Source of the DNA: Gonocerus acuteangulatus
Lineage: Eukaryota > Arthropoda > Insecta > Hemiptera > Coreidae
Assembly (NCBI GenBank): GCA_946811695.1
Contig: OX328128.1
Coordinates: 28,676,510 to 28,740,509 of the forward strand
Length of the DNA stretch: 64,000 nucleotides
Direction: 5' to 3'
Numbering within the stretch: position 1 is the first letter of the stretch; each line of letters opens with the position of its first letter. The notes under the pieces are model-generated. The model was not told where the DNA came from, did not search any database, and saw only the letters and a program-made list of their open reading frames with translations. Positions 1-10,608 of this stretch are shown here, piece by piece. Position numbers and translations under genes: made by a program.

Positions 1-142
1 TTTATTTTATTTTTAGTTAATTTAAGTATATATTATTTACTTACTTCTTAATTTCATTATTTGTGATCATAACTAAGCTCATGTATAAAGTCATCAAACT
101 TAACCATTGTACTTTACTATTGTACAGATGTAAAATAAACTT

Positions 143-191
<49 letters not shown>
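1..191 (+). repeat. 3' end of a retroposon with poly(A) tail
   Basis: Non-coding AT-rich sequence ends in an AATAAA-type signal (TAAAATAAAC near 131) followed by 45 uninterrupted A residues at 147-191. The stretch before the tail (TGTACAGAT...AATAAAC) resembles the 3' ends seen in reverse orientation near 20225 and 47905, so this is probably the 3' terminus of the same Jockey-like family. The body lies mostly outside the window. Confidence 0.5.
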
Positions 192-194
<3 letters not shown>

Positions 195-939
195 GAACAA
201 ATTGTCTGACTATTACCAATCATTCAGTAATTTATCAGTCACATAATTCCTAAAGACCAATCATACAGCAATTTCTTATCATACAAAATACATATTACCT
301 ATCATACAGTAATTAAAAAATCACTTCTGTGGAATTCGAACACTTCTATTCTAGCATACGTAAAATTCTTTAAAAAAAAAATAAAAAATATACATAAAGT
401 TTGCAAAATTATATAAAAAAATTCGTTTCGTCTCTTTTTCTGTTCAATAGAAACATTTCAAGCGTAAAACGTACTACCAAGAAAGCAACCAAAATATCTT
501 ACTCACAACAGGAATATATTCCGGTAAGCTGATCATAAAAATAAAGTTTAATATCTCCTTATTCCTTCCAGGGGACGGCGGGTCCTGGAGCACATGACAG
601 CGTATGAAGCAACGAAATTGACTCTTGACATAAATATAATACAAGGGATAGGATTTGCGAAATAGGCATCTACATGTATGTCATGATATAAAGCACTTTT
701 CAAGGAATCTATTGTAAAGGAGGTTCCAAGAGTTTTTATGGCAAAACATTATGTATTTACATACATTTTATATACAAAATACATACTGCATAATGATAAA
801 AGTTCGTAGACACAGATATGTTAAGTACAAATTTATCAAAACAAGGAAAATAAAAGAAAACCAATACAAAATTTACGAAAATTGTTGGTACTTCCACAGC
901 TGGATAAACAAATATTTTAATGACCAGAACCAGGTCCGC
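192..939. other. Unassigned AT-rich sequence
   Basis: No convincing coding sequence or repeat boundary seen. A short degenerate motif (ATCATACAG and variants) recurs a few times between 215 and 315. A GC-richer patch near 570-600 (GGGGACGGCGGGTCCTGG) has no recognised identity. Confidence 0.4.
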
Positions 940-1250
940 TAAGTAAGTTTATCTCGGAGCCATTGTCTATTAAGCCGCCTAGGAGGATTGTCTGGATGGG
1001 ATTGGGTAGACAAGGATAGACCTTCAGGATTAGGATAGAGAGACAGATTAAAGTGGGATATTTAGAAACGGATTTTACCAAGGTTAAGGAAAAATTATAT
1101 TTATTTTTTTTCTTTTTTTGTATACTTAGAATGGAGCATATACAATTTTATGGATAACATTAGACTGGAATGCTTGTATTCTGTTGATGTTAGACGTTTT
1201 TGCAGATCCCCAGAATTTAAGACCGTACATCTCTGTGGGTCGAATGATTT
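940..1250 (-). pseudogene. Jockey-clade reverse transcriptase C-terminus, degenerate
   Basis: Minus-strand translation from about 1250 gives a thumb-region stretch containing EMYGLKFWGSA followed by NRIQAFQSNV, which has the layout of the post-RT region of Jockey-clade retrotransposons (Y/GLxxWGxA...IxxxQxFQNKV). After stops and a frameshift the relic ends with HPDNPPRRLNRQW and a stop. That ending parallels HPKDLPRRLKRLW in the relic at 20213-20545. Reverse transcriptase normally performs target-primed cDNA synthesis; this copy is dead. Clade assignment is by eye. Confidence 0.6.
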
Positions 1251-1944
1251 TTTTTATGTATCGAAAGTTTGGTATCATAAGACATATAATATGTAGTATG
1301 TTTTGTACAATATCGATATTATTTTGTTCTTATTATATATATTATGATTCAAACAGAATTCAAATAAATATATTTTGCACACAAATGAATAATCTGATAA
1401 AATAACTAATATTTAAGCATATTCTATCATCCAAAAATAATTAAAAATGACCTCTCGATAGTTAAACTGCGCAGGCTCAGCAGAGAAATGTACCTCTACG
1501 GCAGTTAGGCCAACTCAAAAATGACTTACCTGAAACAAAAAACAAAAATGGTTCTGTTAGATAGTAATAAACGCACAGGAGGAATTTTCAAAAATAACAT
1601 TTAAAATTGTTGAAAGTCCTGAAAAAATATTTGTCAATCATTTATTCTCGTATTCGCATTTTAAATAGCTCTGTTCAATCAAGGTATCTTATAGATGACT
1701 CTATAAATATTTTATCTGTGATATATTTTAATTAGGCTTAATACACATTGGTTTGATTGATTTTCTGTAATTGATAATTATTTTTCTTAAATTTTCGAGA
1801 GTTAGCCACTACGTACATCAGCACAACACCAATCAGAAAAATTGAAAATGAAAAATGCGTTTTCTACATTCGATACTTTGCATTTGTAACGACGATTCGA
1901 AGTTGATTGTGTGTGTATACACTTCCTTTAGTTAAAACCTCGAA

Positions 1945-1947
<3 letters not shown>
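1251..1947. other. Unassigned AT-rich sequence
   Basis: No gene or repeat identified. It runs from the Jockey relic to the first (TA)n tract. Confidence 0.4.

Positions 1948-1997
<50 letters not shown>
1948..1997. repeat. (TA)n microsatellite
   Basis: About 25 TA dinucleotides directly seen, on the left side of the palindrome at 2041-2268. Confidence 0.95.
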
Positions 1998-2003
<6 letters not shown>

Positions 2004-2040
2004 TGTTTTTTAAGCTAATTCGCTGGGAATTAAATGTCTT

Positions 2041-2265
2041 GTTCATTCGGCATCTGTCTCCAGCGGTCTGTCATCGCAATATTTCGCCGAATTCCTTTCC
2101 GGCTTCTTCTGGCAGTCATTCATCCTTGCTGGTCGATAAGGGAATCCCTTGCTGGTCCCTTACCGACCAGCAAGGATGGATGACTGCCAGAAGAAGCCGG
2201 AGAGGAATTCGGCGAAATATTGCGATGACAGGAGGAGCAAGACCGCTGGAGACAGATGCCGAATG

Positions 2266-2268
<3 letters not shown>
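2041..2268. repeat. Foldback element with roughly 100-bp arms
   Basis: The left arm, starting GTTCATTCGGCATCTG, reappears as its reverse complement ending CAGATGCCGAATGAAC at 2268. The arms run inward for about 100 bp with few differences (GCGAAATATTGCGATGACA is shared) around a loop near 2137-2163. The palindrome sits between two (TA)n tracts. It has no coding capacity. It looks like a MITE or foldback unit that targets TA-rich DNA. Confidence 0.85.

Positions 2269-2270
<2 letters not shown>

Positions 2271-2355
<85 letters not shown>
2271..2355. repeat. (TA)n microsatellite
   Basis: About 40 TA units with one interruption near 2315, flanking the palindrome on its right. Confidence 0.95.
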
Positions 2356-2940
2356 CAGGGATCACTGACTCAATTCAAGACGACACTCTTCCTCAATTCA
2401 ATTGGACCTACATATTGAAGTTTTGGCCGCAAACCATTTCGGTGACAAAGCACAAACTGAAACGTTCATAACCGACGTTATATTTGTGTGTAATAGAAAT
2501 AGGAGCAGTAAGATATTGTGCGGGTCATATATTGAACAGAGATTGATTGAAAATCTTTCTCAATGCTGTAAGGAAAGTAAATTTGTAGGGTAAAAGGCAC
2601 GTTGGGAGTTGGAAGAAATAAGATTGGTAATGTCATATGGGCCTCCATCGAGTCAGAAATTGGAATTTCCTATAGTCAGGAACATCCTTAAAAAAAACCT
2701 TTCCTCACAGATGGGGAAAGAGGACCAGTTTTTGTTATTTTAACATTTTTTTATCACATAACCGTCCTACAAAAAATTAGAAAGTAAGGGCACCTTAAAA
2801 TGGAAATATATACATACCTAACTACCATAATTCGTTACATGATACAACATATATATATATAATCGTTTATTGTATATTACATGATAAAATATATATATAT
2901 ATATATATATATGTGTGTATGTATGTATGTTAGATATAGG

Positions 2941-2994
<54 letters not shown>

Positions 2995-3600
2995 GTATGT
3001 TAGATTTAGTATTTTCAATTACAATTTATATTAACTTTATCTTCTTTCTTCTCTACGTGGCAGAAGATAAAATATTTTAAAACGGGATTTAAATTAATAA
3101 CTTTATGAATGAGCTAATTAAATTATGGGATATAAATGTATTTTAAGAACAGTTCTGAAAGAAATTGGAAACGGTTCATTGGCGAGTCGCCTTGATAAAA
3201 ATACTTCTTTGTAGTATGCTTTGATTTTCTTAAGTACTTGCAAAAATAACAGGAAAGTGAAAATATAAAGTTGTAAGAATTTTAAATTTTGCAATAGCGG
3301 TATCCACATTTGACGAATCAGAAGTGTATGAAATTATTTCGAAGCGAGCGAATGCCGTCAATGCAAGCGTTCATGCGGAATCACAGATGGACGTGCCAGG
3401 AATTCGTCGCGGTGTATATTCTGGTCGTAATGCACTCAGCATGTGCCGTTGAAAACTACAAATCCCAGCAACTCTAGAGAAATTTCATCGGATTTCTGGA
3501 TACCGTTAAGGATTACCTGTTAATGATAGTTTGTTTCCTCCTTTATATATATATGTATATATATATATGTGTGTGTATGTATACATATATATATATATAT
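2356..3600. other. Unassigned sequence with TA and TG tracts
   Basis: Contains (TA)n tracts at about 2888-2912, 2942-2990 and 3543-3600, the last with TG interruptions. No gene is supported. Near 3330-3430 is a unique, less AT-rich patch without recognisable coding frame. Confidence 0.4.
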
Positions 3601-3655
3601 ACATACAAGGACCCATAGGGGCAGATACTATAGAGGTATCTGATTCTTGGTAGAT
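3601..3655 (+). repeat. Dispersed repeat, copy 1 (pair at 63940-63995)
   Basis: The segment containing GGGGCAGATACT and GAGGTATCTGATTCTTG also occurs at the far end of the window, each time directly after a TA-rich tract. Identity of the family is unknown. Confidence 0.7.
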
Positions 3656-3714
3656 AGTGTGGTCAATACTATGCTCCGGCAACCTACTTTTTCTCTTTAC
3701 AGGCACCCATTAAT

Positions 3715-3882
3715 TAATTAATTTTAGGCAGGGTGAGCCCAGGGATGATCTGGGATCCCAAAATTTAACCCTCGAACGACGACACTAGAAGATAAAAATC
3801 TTTACTGCGCGCTCGGGTTTTGACCCTGGGTCCTCCAGTTCACGAGTCGAGTGCTCTACCACTGAGCTAACCTCGCCCAATG

Positions 3883-3884
<2 letters not shown>
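3715..3884 (-). repeat. tRNA-derived SINE (family B)
   Basis: On the minus strand the head reads GGCGAGGTTAGCTCAGTGG then TAGAGCA, an excellent RNA polymerase III A-box/D-arm. It is followed by an anticodon-arm-like region and a degenerate B box (GGGTCAAAACCC). Downstream is a non-tRNA body (AGTAAAGATTTTTATCTTC...). The same body sequence recurs at 46030-46090, which argues for a SINE rather than a lone tRNA pseudogene. The T arm is too diverged for a functional tRNA. Confidence 0.7.
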
Positions 3885-3917
<33 letters not shown>

Positions 3918-3919
3918 CT

Positions 3920-3951
<32 letters not shown>

Positions 3952-3963
3952 TTGTGTCTGTGT
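3883..3963. repeat. (TA)n(TG)n compound microsatellite
   Basis: A TA run followed by a TG run with occasional TCTG, directly visible. Confidence 0.95.
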
Positions 3964-4198
3964 TCAAGTGTGGCCTTCGTCATTTCGCGTGTGGCCTCGT
4001 AAATATTAAATTCCTAAAGGAATTATACTAGCTTAGACGTTTTTTGCGTCCCCTGAATAGTTTTATGACTTGGACATATATTTTTTAGAAAGTCGATGCC
4101 TCATATATTCAAACATATTGCATAATTTAATACATCATTCGGTACATAAAGACATCATATTATAAGCATATTCAATACTTGAAATAAAGAAAAAATAT

Positions 4199-4268
4199 AG
4201 CCATCGGTCATAGCAAGTTGAATACACCGGTTCCCCTTGGTCATCGAAGTTAAGCAAATTGGGGTGAG
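4199..4268 (+). pseudogene. Partial 5S rRNA pseudogene
   Basis: The segment beginning GCCATCGGTCATAGCAAGTT and continuing through GAATACACCGGTTCC and CGAAGTTAAGCAA matches the 5' half of eukaryotic 5S rRNA, including most of the internal box A (AAGTTAAGCAA). Similarity stops at about 4268, where a T-run begins. The truncation excludes a functional 5S gene. It may be the head of a 5S-derived (SINE3-type) retroposon or a processed 5S copy. Confidence 0.8.
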
Positions 4269-4269
4269 T

Positions 4270-5365
4270 TTTTTTATGTCAACAGAATTATTATTTACAC
4301 AATACAATTACTACAAAAAAAAAACACAAAATGAGTTTTATTTCTTTATTTTTCTTGTTCAGACAATTTTCAAAAATCAAAGTAAGAGTTAATTTGATAT
4401 AATATTAGACCATCTGATGGTTATCATATAAAAAGTTTCTAGCGGTTTTAACAATTTCCTATTTTTACCATAAATTCCACATTAGTGTAAACATTTAATT
4501 AATAATATTTTCATTTTCTAGTTTCACTTTATGTTCAAAGCATTTTAATGACCCTTCTTCAGTCTTCTTGAATCTTAAATATGGCTTTCTTACAGGGAAT
4601 TTGATGTTCTTTATACTGCTCTTAACATTTTATAGATATCTCTTGACTCGGAATATCAAATAAATTAACATCCCCTACTACCACGACTTGTGCTTGAGGA
4701 GAAATGCAAATCCTCAATGAAAGGTGGTGTTTATCATTAAGGAGCTGAGGTAAGACTTGAGGAATCCTCAAGGAGCCAAATCCTCAAAGCCACTCCTTAA
4801 TGAGAAACCATTCATCTGAATAATTCAAACCAGACTTCATCCGACCTTTATTTACTTAAAGCGGATTTATTTATATATCCTAAGAATTCATTATTTATTC
4901 AACATTTATAATAAAATTCAGGGAAATAATATTAATATTTTTAATCATTATTACTTATTAAAAATCATTGATACATATCTATTTTTATTATTAACTTTAT
5001 TATTTCATTATTAAAACAATATTAGTGACTTTATTTATTTTTATATTATTTTATTTTATTGGTTTCCCAAGTGTCAAATAATACCATGAGTCGCTGAACT
5101 AGCGATAAGAATTAATAAATTATCTATATCTAACAAATTATTTATATTTAGAACTATTATATTTTGTAGGATTTTAATATCATAATTAAAAAAAAAAAAA
5201 AAACAATTTGAACACAGAGAGTATAACATTGGATTTAACGAACAAATAAAAACCACATACAGAGGCTGACTCCACAAAATCTTTACACATGTTTATAGAA
5301 AAGTTACTCTCCGCTGAGGCAATAGTTTGGCTAACTCAGTGTTAACGGTGTAAAAACGTCTTGTA
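4270..5365. other. Unassigned AT-rich sequence with a hairpin at 4731-4806
   Basis: An imperfect inverted repeat pairs CATTAAGGAG near 4734 with CTCCTTAATG near 4793, around a smaller core TTGAGGAATCCTCAA. No coding sequence recognised. An A-run lies at about 5188-5203. Confidence 0.5.
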
Positions 5366-5400
5366 CATTACATTAAGGGGAAGTTCCTTAATGTAATGAG
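5366..5400. repeat. Short perfect inverted repeat
   Basis: CATTACATTAAGG and CCTTAATGTAATG form 13-bp perfect arms around a six-base centre. Probably a remnant of a small palindromic repeat. Confidence 0.8.
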
Positions 5401-5469
5401 CTGTAAACAATACTCTAACCTACCTCATTTAATTTGAAACTCAACATTCCTTTTATTTGTTTATTAACA

Positions 5470-5723
5470 ATATCGCACTAGTATTTCTAAAATGACACAA
5501 CTAAGAAATCGTTGTTTCTCAGTTACGACTATGAAAGACATGGTAAATATCTCTTCATCAACCATCAAAACTGTATGTACCTAGATTCAGAGCTTGGACA
5601 CCAGAGGGCACTTGTGTAACCCATTTCTGTCTTAATGCTATTCCCCCAACATAGGAAAGAGTGACACATTTTCAGTTGAGTTTTATTTTCAGTTGTATCA
5701 CTTTAGAAATACTAGTGCGATAT
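5470..5723. mobile_element. 254-bp MITE with TA target duplication
   Basis: Terminal inverted repeats of about 30 bp start TATCGCACTAGTATTTCTAA on the left and end TTAGAAATACTAGTGCGATA on the right, with a couple of mismatches. TA dinucleotides at both edges are consistent with the TA duplication of Tc1/mariner-type elements. The interior is non-coding, so it would need a transposase supplied in trans. Confidence 0.85.
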
Positions 5724-6432
5724 ATAACAGCATAAATGACACTTCATATTTGGGATGATATGTAAATACTAATTAATAACCTCGACTCTTTTCCCCTTAA
5801 ACTTAAATAAAACAAACAAACAACTAAAAAAGAGCTTTTATAAGAGAAAGCTTAATAAATTCAGAGAGAGCTAAAGAAGAAATAATTCATTCGAGGAGGA
5901 TGAAGAAAATACAAAATTCCAGGTGAAAATTTAATTTATGCCTCGCACGCCGAATAACAAGTTGTGGGGATGTGAATCCGAGTTAAGCCCTTGAAATTAA
6001 TTACGAGAGAAATAAGTTTGTAAAAGGGCAGATATGTAAAAGTGTGGCTAACAGACACCGAGCTGCCCCGAGGGCTTACACCTGTCAGGGCAAATATCCC
6101 TCTAGACCAGGGGTGAAAAAACATAACCCATTCATTACGCCGGGCCGCATCCAGCTCACTAAATTCTGTTTTACTATGGTCTTTCATCCTTTCTACTTAT
6201 AAACTAAGATATCCTGGCCTTTTAAAATATTCCAACCAGCAGGAACTGTGTCATCTTAACGATTTTTCATACGATTGTTATAATTATGTTTATTGTGCCC
6301 TTTTAACGCGTTTTTCCCTTCCTACATATGAAGGAAACCCGCTTGTGACGTTGAACTCTAAACGCAATCCGGATGTGCCAACTAGAACATTTCAAGTGTT
6401 AGAACCCGTAGACCACAAACAACAAATTTGTT

Positions 6433-6436
<4 letters not shown>
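5724..6436. other. Unassigned sequence with possible DNA-transposon ends
   Basis: Near 6107 a CAGGGGTG followed by a GGGCCGC-containing stretch resembles one end of some hAT elements, but no partner was found. Near 6350-6420 a short piece (CGCAATCCGGATGTGCC) is an inverted relative of the terminal repeat of the element at 46096-47167. Nothing here is coding. Confidence 0.35.
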
Positions 6437-6494
<58 letters not shown>

Positions 6495-6538
6495 TATATA
6501 TATACATGTATATACATATATATATATATATGTGTGTT

Positions 6539-6611
<73 letters not shown>
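6437..6611. repeat. Long (TA)n microsatellite
   Basis: Two TA arrays separated by a TA/TG-interrupted centre near 6492-6543. The inferred open frames through it are only Tyr-Ile repeats. Confidence 0.95.
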
Positions 6612-6614
<3 letters not shown>

Positions 6615-6654
6615 TGTTAGTTCTCTAGCTGGCTCGAAAATGGTCGAATCTGAT

Positions 6655-7200
6655 CAACTTTGGACCACTTCCGGTTTTACTTCCGGGTTCTCAAAATGGC
6701 TTTTGGGTCACCAAAATTAATTCTGGGCCGTTTCCAATTGAATCTGGGCATTTTTGGACTACTTCCGGTTTCACTACCGGGTTCTCAAAATGGCTTTCGG
6801 GTCACCAAAATTACTCCTGGACCATTTCCGGATGAATCTGATCAACTTTGGACCACTTCCAAGTTCACTTCCGGTTGCTTACAATTACTTCTGGGTCACT
6901 GCCGGTTCACCTCCGGTCTATCATGAGTGCCTGGAAGGTCCGGGGGTACTCCGGAAACGACCCAGGGATGAATATAGGACCGGAAGTAACCTAGATTAAG
7001 GAGGGTCAGAGTGTGACATTGTCTGTGAGTGACCGGAAGTGAGCCAGATCGAACAGGAGTTACCCAGTGATAGGCATGAGTCGACCGGAAGTAACCGAAA
7101 TTGACATTGATGTGATCGGAAATCCTGTAGATTGAAGCGGAAGTGGAACAGGAGTGAGGATGAAGTTGCTCAGAGCAGACCGGAAGTGAACTTTGAGATG
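6655..7200. repeat. ACTTCCGG / CCGGAAGT array with central orientation switch
   Basis: ACTTCCGG-like motifs occur repeatedly on the plus strand from about 6665 to 6910. Beyond about 6945 the same motif appears as CCGGAAGT (6979, 7032, 7084, about 7136, about 7179) with roughly 52-53 bp spacing for the first steps. The array is therefore two blocks of degenerate tandem repeat in opposite orientation. The motif equals the ETS-family core CCGGAAGT. The first block also shares CAAAATGGCTTT and GGGTCACCAAAATTA between successive units. Confidence 0.75.
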
Positions 7201-7224
7201 ACAAAATGTTGTAACTATAGCTGA

Positions 7225-7377
7225 AGCTATTAGCAATCACGATATTTCATAAATAGATTAGCGATTAGCGCACTGCCGTCGCTAAGGGCTAATTATTAGC
7301 GCTGGGTTTCTACGGTATCGCTAAATTAGCGGAGAGGTATCAGCTTTTAGCGCGCGCTAACTTTTGCCCAACTCTGG
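7225..7377 (-). mobile_element. hAT-like terminus with TTAGCG sub-terminal repeats
   Basis: Read on the minus strand from 7377, the sequence begins CAGAGTTGGGCAAAAGTTAG, a typical hAT-superfamily end. It is followed by many copies of TTAGCG/CGCTAA, the sort of sub-terminal array hAT transposases bind. The opposite end is not clear, so only one terminus is annotated. Confidence 0.55.
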
Positions 7378-7416
7378 TCCTCACCACCCTAAAGTGTAAT
7401 GTTAGCGAATCGTGTA

Positions 7417-7672
7417 TATCGTCGATACAAAAGCAAACTAACGAATATGAAAATCACCACTTTTCAGAGTAGAAAAGTATTTATTCATAACTTTTGTTTG
7501 GACAGTCAAATATTCGGCAGATTTGACCTTTTGATAGTGGAATACTTTCCCTTTAATAGAGTGAAGTCAGATTGAAGAATTTGCCGTAAATAAGTCCAGC
7601 AGAAATTATTAAAGATGGACAATGAAAGATGCATTTTTTCATATTCGTTAGTTTGCTTTTGTATCGACGATA
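7417..7672. mobile_element. 256-bp MITE with 36-bp terminal inverted repeats and TA duplication
   Basis: Left end TCGTCGATACAAAAGCAAAC and right end GTTTGCTTTTGTATCGACGA are perfect inverted repeats extending inward through ACGAATATGAAAA. TA lies at both edges. The interior is non-coding. The near-perfect arms suggest relatively recent movement. Confidence 0.9.
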
Positions 7673-8589
7673 TGTCGTCAAAGGGTTTGTAATTTTGTGT
7701 TTGGGACCGTCCTGCGCTTCCAATTCAGTATCTCTCTATGGAACAAAATGCCCATTCGATGGGTTATTCAAACAATATTGAATCATTCAGTAACAACATT
7801 GAAAAAGGGATTCAGTCCATTTTTCCCCAATATGAGTTAGTGATTGATTCATACTCTGAAGGTAACTACACATTTCCATGTTAAAAAAATTTGTTAAAAG
7901 GATTTCAGTCCAATACATAGTTGTCATAGAAACAGAGTCCTAATTGTATTATTCCATGAAGAAAGATCTTTAGTCTAGTTTTCTCAAAACTACTGATTTT
8001 GGAAGACCTTTTTGCATGGATCAATTCAATTATCTCGTAAAATATTCAAGCTAAGACGCTGAACTTGGTCTGTTCTTAAAGATAATTTAATAAGCTACAG
8101 CATTTGCATGTTTTTTCGTACAGCGATTCGTTTAAGCGATAAATCGGGATTTGTCAAAAAAAAAAAAAAAAAAAAAAGCGTTTTTCTTGAATACGGTTTA
8201 AGACTGGGACTCGTATATCTCGAAACCGGTTGGGAAATGGCAGTACATGTAAAAAATCTATTTAAACCCTTAACAAATTACCAACAAATGCAGTTGTTAT
8301 AGGGGTTTCGACAGAGTGATGTCGATCGTAGAAATTGGTGCTTAAATGGAATAATTCCCGCTTAGGATACTCTAAGTTTCCTGTTTTGACGTTCGCATGG
8401 AGACTTCTGTTTACATTTTTACCTGTGTTTACGAAAGATTAAGGCAAAAGCACCGACTCTTTCTATTCTAAGCTTTCCAAATAGCCCTAGACGTAAGAAC
8501 GGTAATGACCTAAGATGACGGGCTTTATATAACTAAAAATAATTAAATGTGGCGGAAGGCCAATAATAAAACACGCCATAACTTCAGTT
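7673..8589. other. Unassigned sequence with one dispersed-repeat segment
   Basis: An A-run lies at 8157-8177. The part around 8310-8400 (GATGTCGATCG..GAAATTGGTGCTTAAA, then CGCTTAGGATACT) is related to segments at 29280-29345 and 47390-47650. No gene seen. Confidence 0.45.
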
Positions 8590-9022
8590 CCAAATACTTA
8601 AATCAATGCTCTATAAGCATCAAACCTCTTCAGGAGCTTATGACTAAAAATATTTTTGGCCACACCAGTAAAAATTATAGGCAGCCCCTATTGACAAAGT
8701 GATGGCACCAATAGATTTTATATTATGCGAATATACTTCCGCTGGAAATGATCATAATGGCATTTAATAATCGATACATCATCAGCTGGTGTACTTGCTC
8801 ACCATATTGAATATTTTAATGTTGATTCAGCTGGGAGTGGTAGAATATTTAGCCCCATGGGCTGTTTATAACGTTTATTTTTTTAGCTAAAGAAAGCCAA
8901 ATCCCAACTGATCCTCGACTTTATTTTAACTGATATCACCAGAAATATTTTTAGTTATTAGCTCCTGAAGAGGAGCCAGAAGAACGTGCAATATGTAGAG
9001 AATTAAATAAAGTATTTGGGGC
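8590..9022. repeat. Inverted-repeat (MITE-like) element
   Basis: CCTCTTCAGGAGCTTATGAC near 8627 reappears inverted as TTAGCTCCTGAAGAGG near 8961. The pairing extends through AAAAATATTTTTGG and outward to CCAAATACTT/AGTATTTGG. Arms are about 80-100 bp and diverged. A related single arm (GAGCTCCTGAAGAGGTACC) occurs at 25392. Non-coding. Confidence 0.7.
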
Positions 9023-10029
9023 TCTCTTGTAAGAGATGCTTAATCTGAGCAAATATATCAGCAAGCCAACCGCTACAATAAACACTGGACTAAAATTGTA
9101 AACTTCGGAAGATAAAGCCATTCATAAGACACGAGTAGTGTCATAGGCTAGATAATTTCCCTGTGGGAAATAGCTTGTATCATGGATATGTCCAAAGGGG
9201 CATAATGAGTTATCCACACAATTTCTTATTCATCTTGAACAGGACCCATTATTTATTCCCCATTAGTAATGCTTAATATTACGCTGTAACTAACTCCACT
9301 GATTTAATCTCCAATGATTTTACGTCATAACCTATGAACATTTGACGGTTTCGATAGTACGGTAACCACGTGGGTTAGTCGCCACAGCAACAGAACCCCC
9401 GTGAACCATTGTCCGAAGCGTTACACTTTTAGCGTCACACTAGGCCATAGCTAAGACATTTCGATATCAATATTGTTGTTGTACGCTTAAAGTCTGGCGT
9501 TTTATTTAGGATGAGAGAGACTTCAGAATGCCTGACAGGATGGAACTTTATTACTCATCAAACATTAGGTGTCGTCTTTTTTGACGTATCCCGTTCCAAA
9601 TTCTATGGAAATGAATGGAAATTTATTCGCTCCCTGTCAGCTTTCCACTGAATGGATCCATAACCAATAAGAAATGAGAATCCGGGATGTATATGTCAGG
9701 TTTAAGTCTAATATTAGGCTTCGCCGCTCTTCACTTCAAAAACAAATATTTGATAAGTTTATAACAGTAACTCTGCTGACAATAGTAACTATCCATAAAA
9801 CTAAAAAAAAAATTTTACTCCTGTAAATAGGGTCCTAGGAAATCATAGCGAAATGAAACTTTATGATGAGTGGATGCATAATACCGAGTACAAGCTGTTA
9901 AGCTGTGAATAAGGAATATTTATGGAAAACAATAAAAATGAGAAATCAGTTTTTATTTATTTTTGCCACAATTCTGCACATATTTTTTGTCCATTCCAAT
10001 GGTAAAATGTCAGTTTATTAAAAAATATA
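9023..10029. other. Unassigned sequence upstream of the I-group element
   Basis: Unique-looking, moderately AT-rich DNA without a convincing open frame or repeat. Confidence 0.4.
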
Positions 10030-10038
10030 TATTGATAA

Positions 10039-10608
10039 ATGTTCCTCAAAAACATTCATCTTGTTCAAGAACACGATTTTTCCACCATGCAAGGAAGCAA
10101 AAAGCTAAGAGTCTTAAATAAAATCTCATATATACAGGCTGAGAGATTACTCGAGCCTAGAACCTTAGATTCGCCTAGCTCTCAGAGCTATGCTCAAACT
10201 GCTACAGCTCCCTCCACTTCAAGCTCTCTCGTGTCACAAATACAGAAACTAGCAAATGTTGTCGAAATTCTATCAAAGAAAATAACCCTCCTTGAAAAAT
10301 CTTTTAGTAAAAATAATTCAGATCCCCCGAATTTAGATGGTGTAGCTCCAACTAATCTCAATTCCATTCAAGAAAACCAAATTATCCCCTCTCCTTCTAA
10401 TACTCCAAATGTCAAAAATAATATAAAATCCCAACTTCCAGTAAAACAATTACCCCAAGATTCAAACTCCAAAAAAGGAGAAAAACTTGAAAAACCTCCC
10501 TCACAAAATTCTGTTTTTTCTGCTAACGGCACAATTAACCCGCGGAAAGGAAACATACCAGAATCGCCACTACCACCTCGAGGTAAAACTAGAAATAAAA
10601 AACAATGA
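10039..10608 (+). CDS. ORF1 (gag-like) C-terminal fragment of the I-group element
   Basis: A 189-residue open frame rich in Ser, Pro, Asn and Lys ends in a basic tail (RGKTRNKKQ). The stretch LNKISYIQAERLLEP followed by SYAQTATAP resembles the segment that follows the zinc knuckles in I-group ORF1 proteins, which coat the element RNA. The knuckles themselves are missing or degenerate (only EHDFSTMQ is left where CxxCxxxHxxxxC would be), so the element is truncated at its 5' end. The annotated ATG is merely the first in the open frame. Product identity is inferred from position and composition more than from a catalytic motif. Confidence 0.55.
   Translation: MFLKNIHLVQEHDFSTMQGSKKLRVLNKISYIQAERLLEPRTLDSPSSQSYAQTATAPSTSSSLVSQIQKLANVVEILSKKITLLEKSFSKNNSDPPNLDGVAPTNLNSIQENQIIPSPSNTPNVKNNIKSQLPVKQLPQDSNSKKGEKLEKPPSQNSVFSANGTINPRKGNIPESPLPPRGKTRNKKQ

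Noticed and set aside
1907..2365. Several frames of 60-120 codons over the TA tracts
   Set aside because: They consist of Tyr-Ile repeats from (TA)n plus palindrome arms. The same applies to frames at 2818-3018, 6345-6720, 29503-29727, 36743-36943 and 63633-63872.
3800..3884. Functional tRNA gene
   Set aside because: The A box is good but the T arm and B box are degenerate, and the adjoining body is shared with another locus, so a SINE is the better reading.
4490..4650. Possible zinc-finger or THAP-like exon on the minus strand (KCFEHKVKLENE)
   Set aside because: Too short, no metal-ligand pattern and no splice sites in register.
6107..6190. hAT terminal repeat
   Set aside because: CAGGGGTG followed by GGGCCGC is suggestive, but there is no opposite end, sub-terminal array or duplication.
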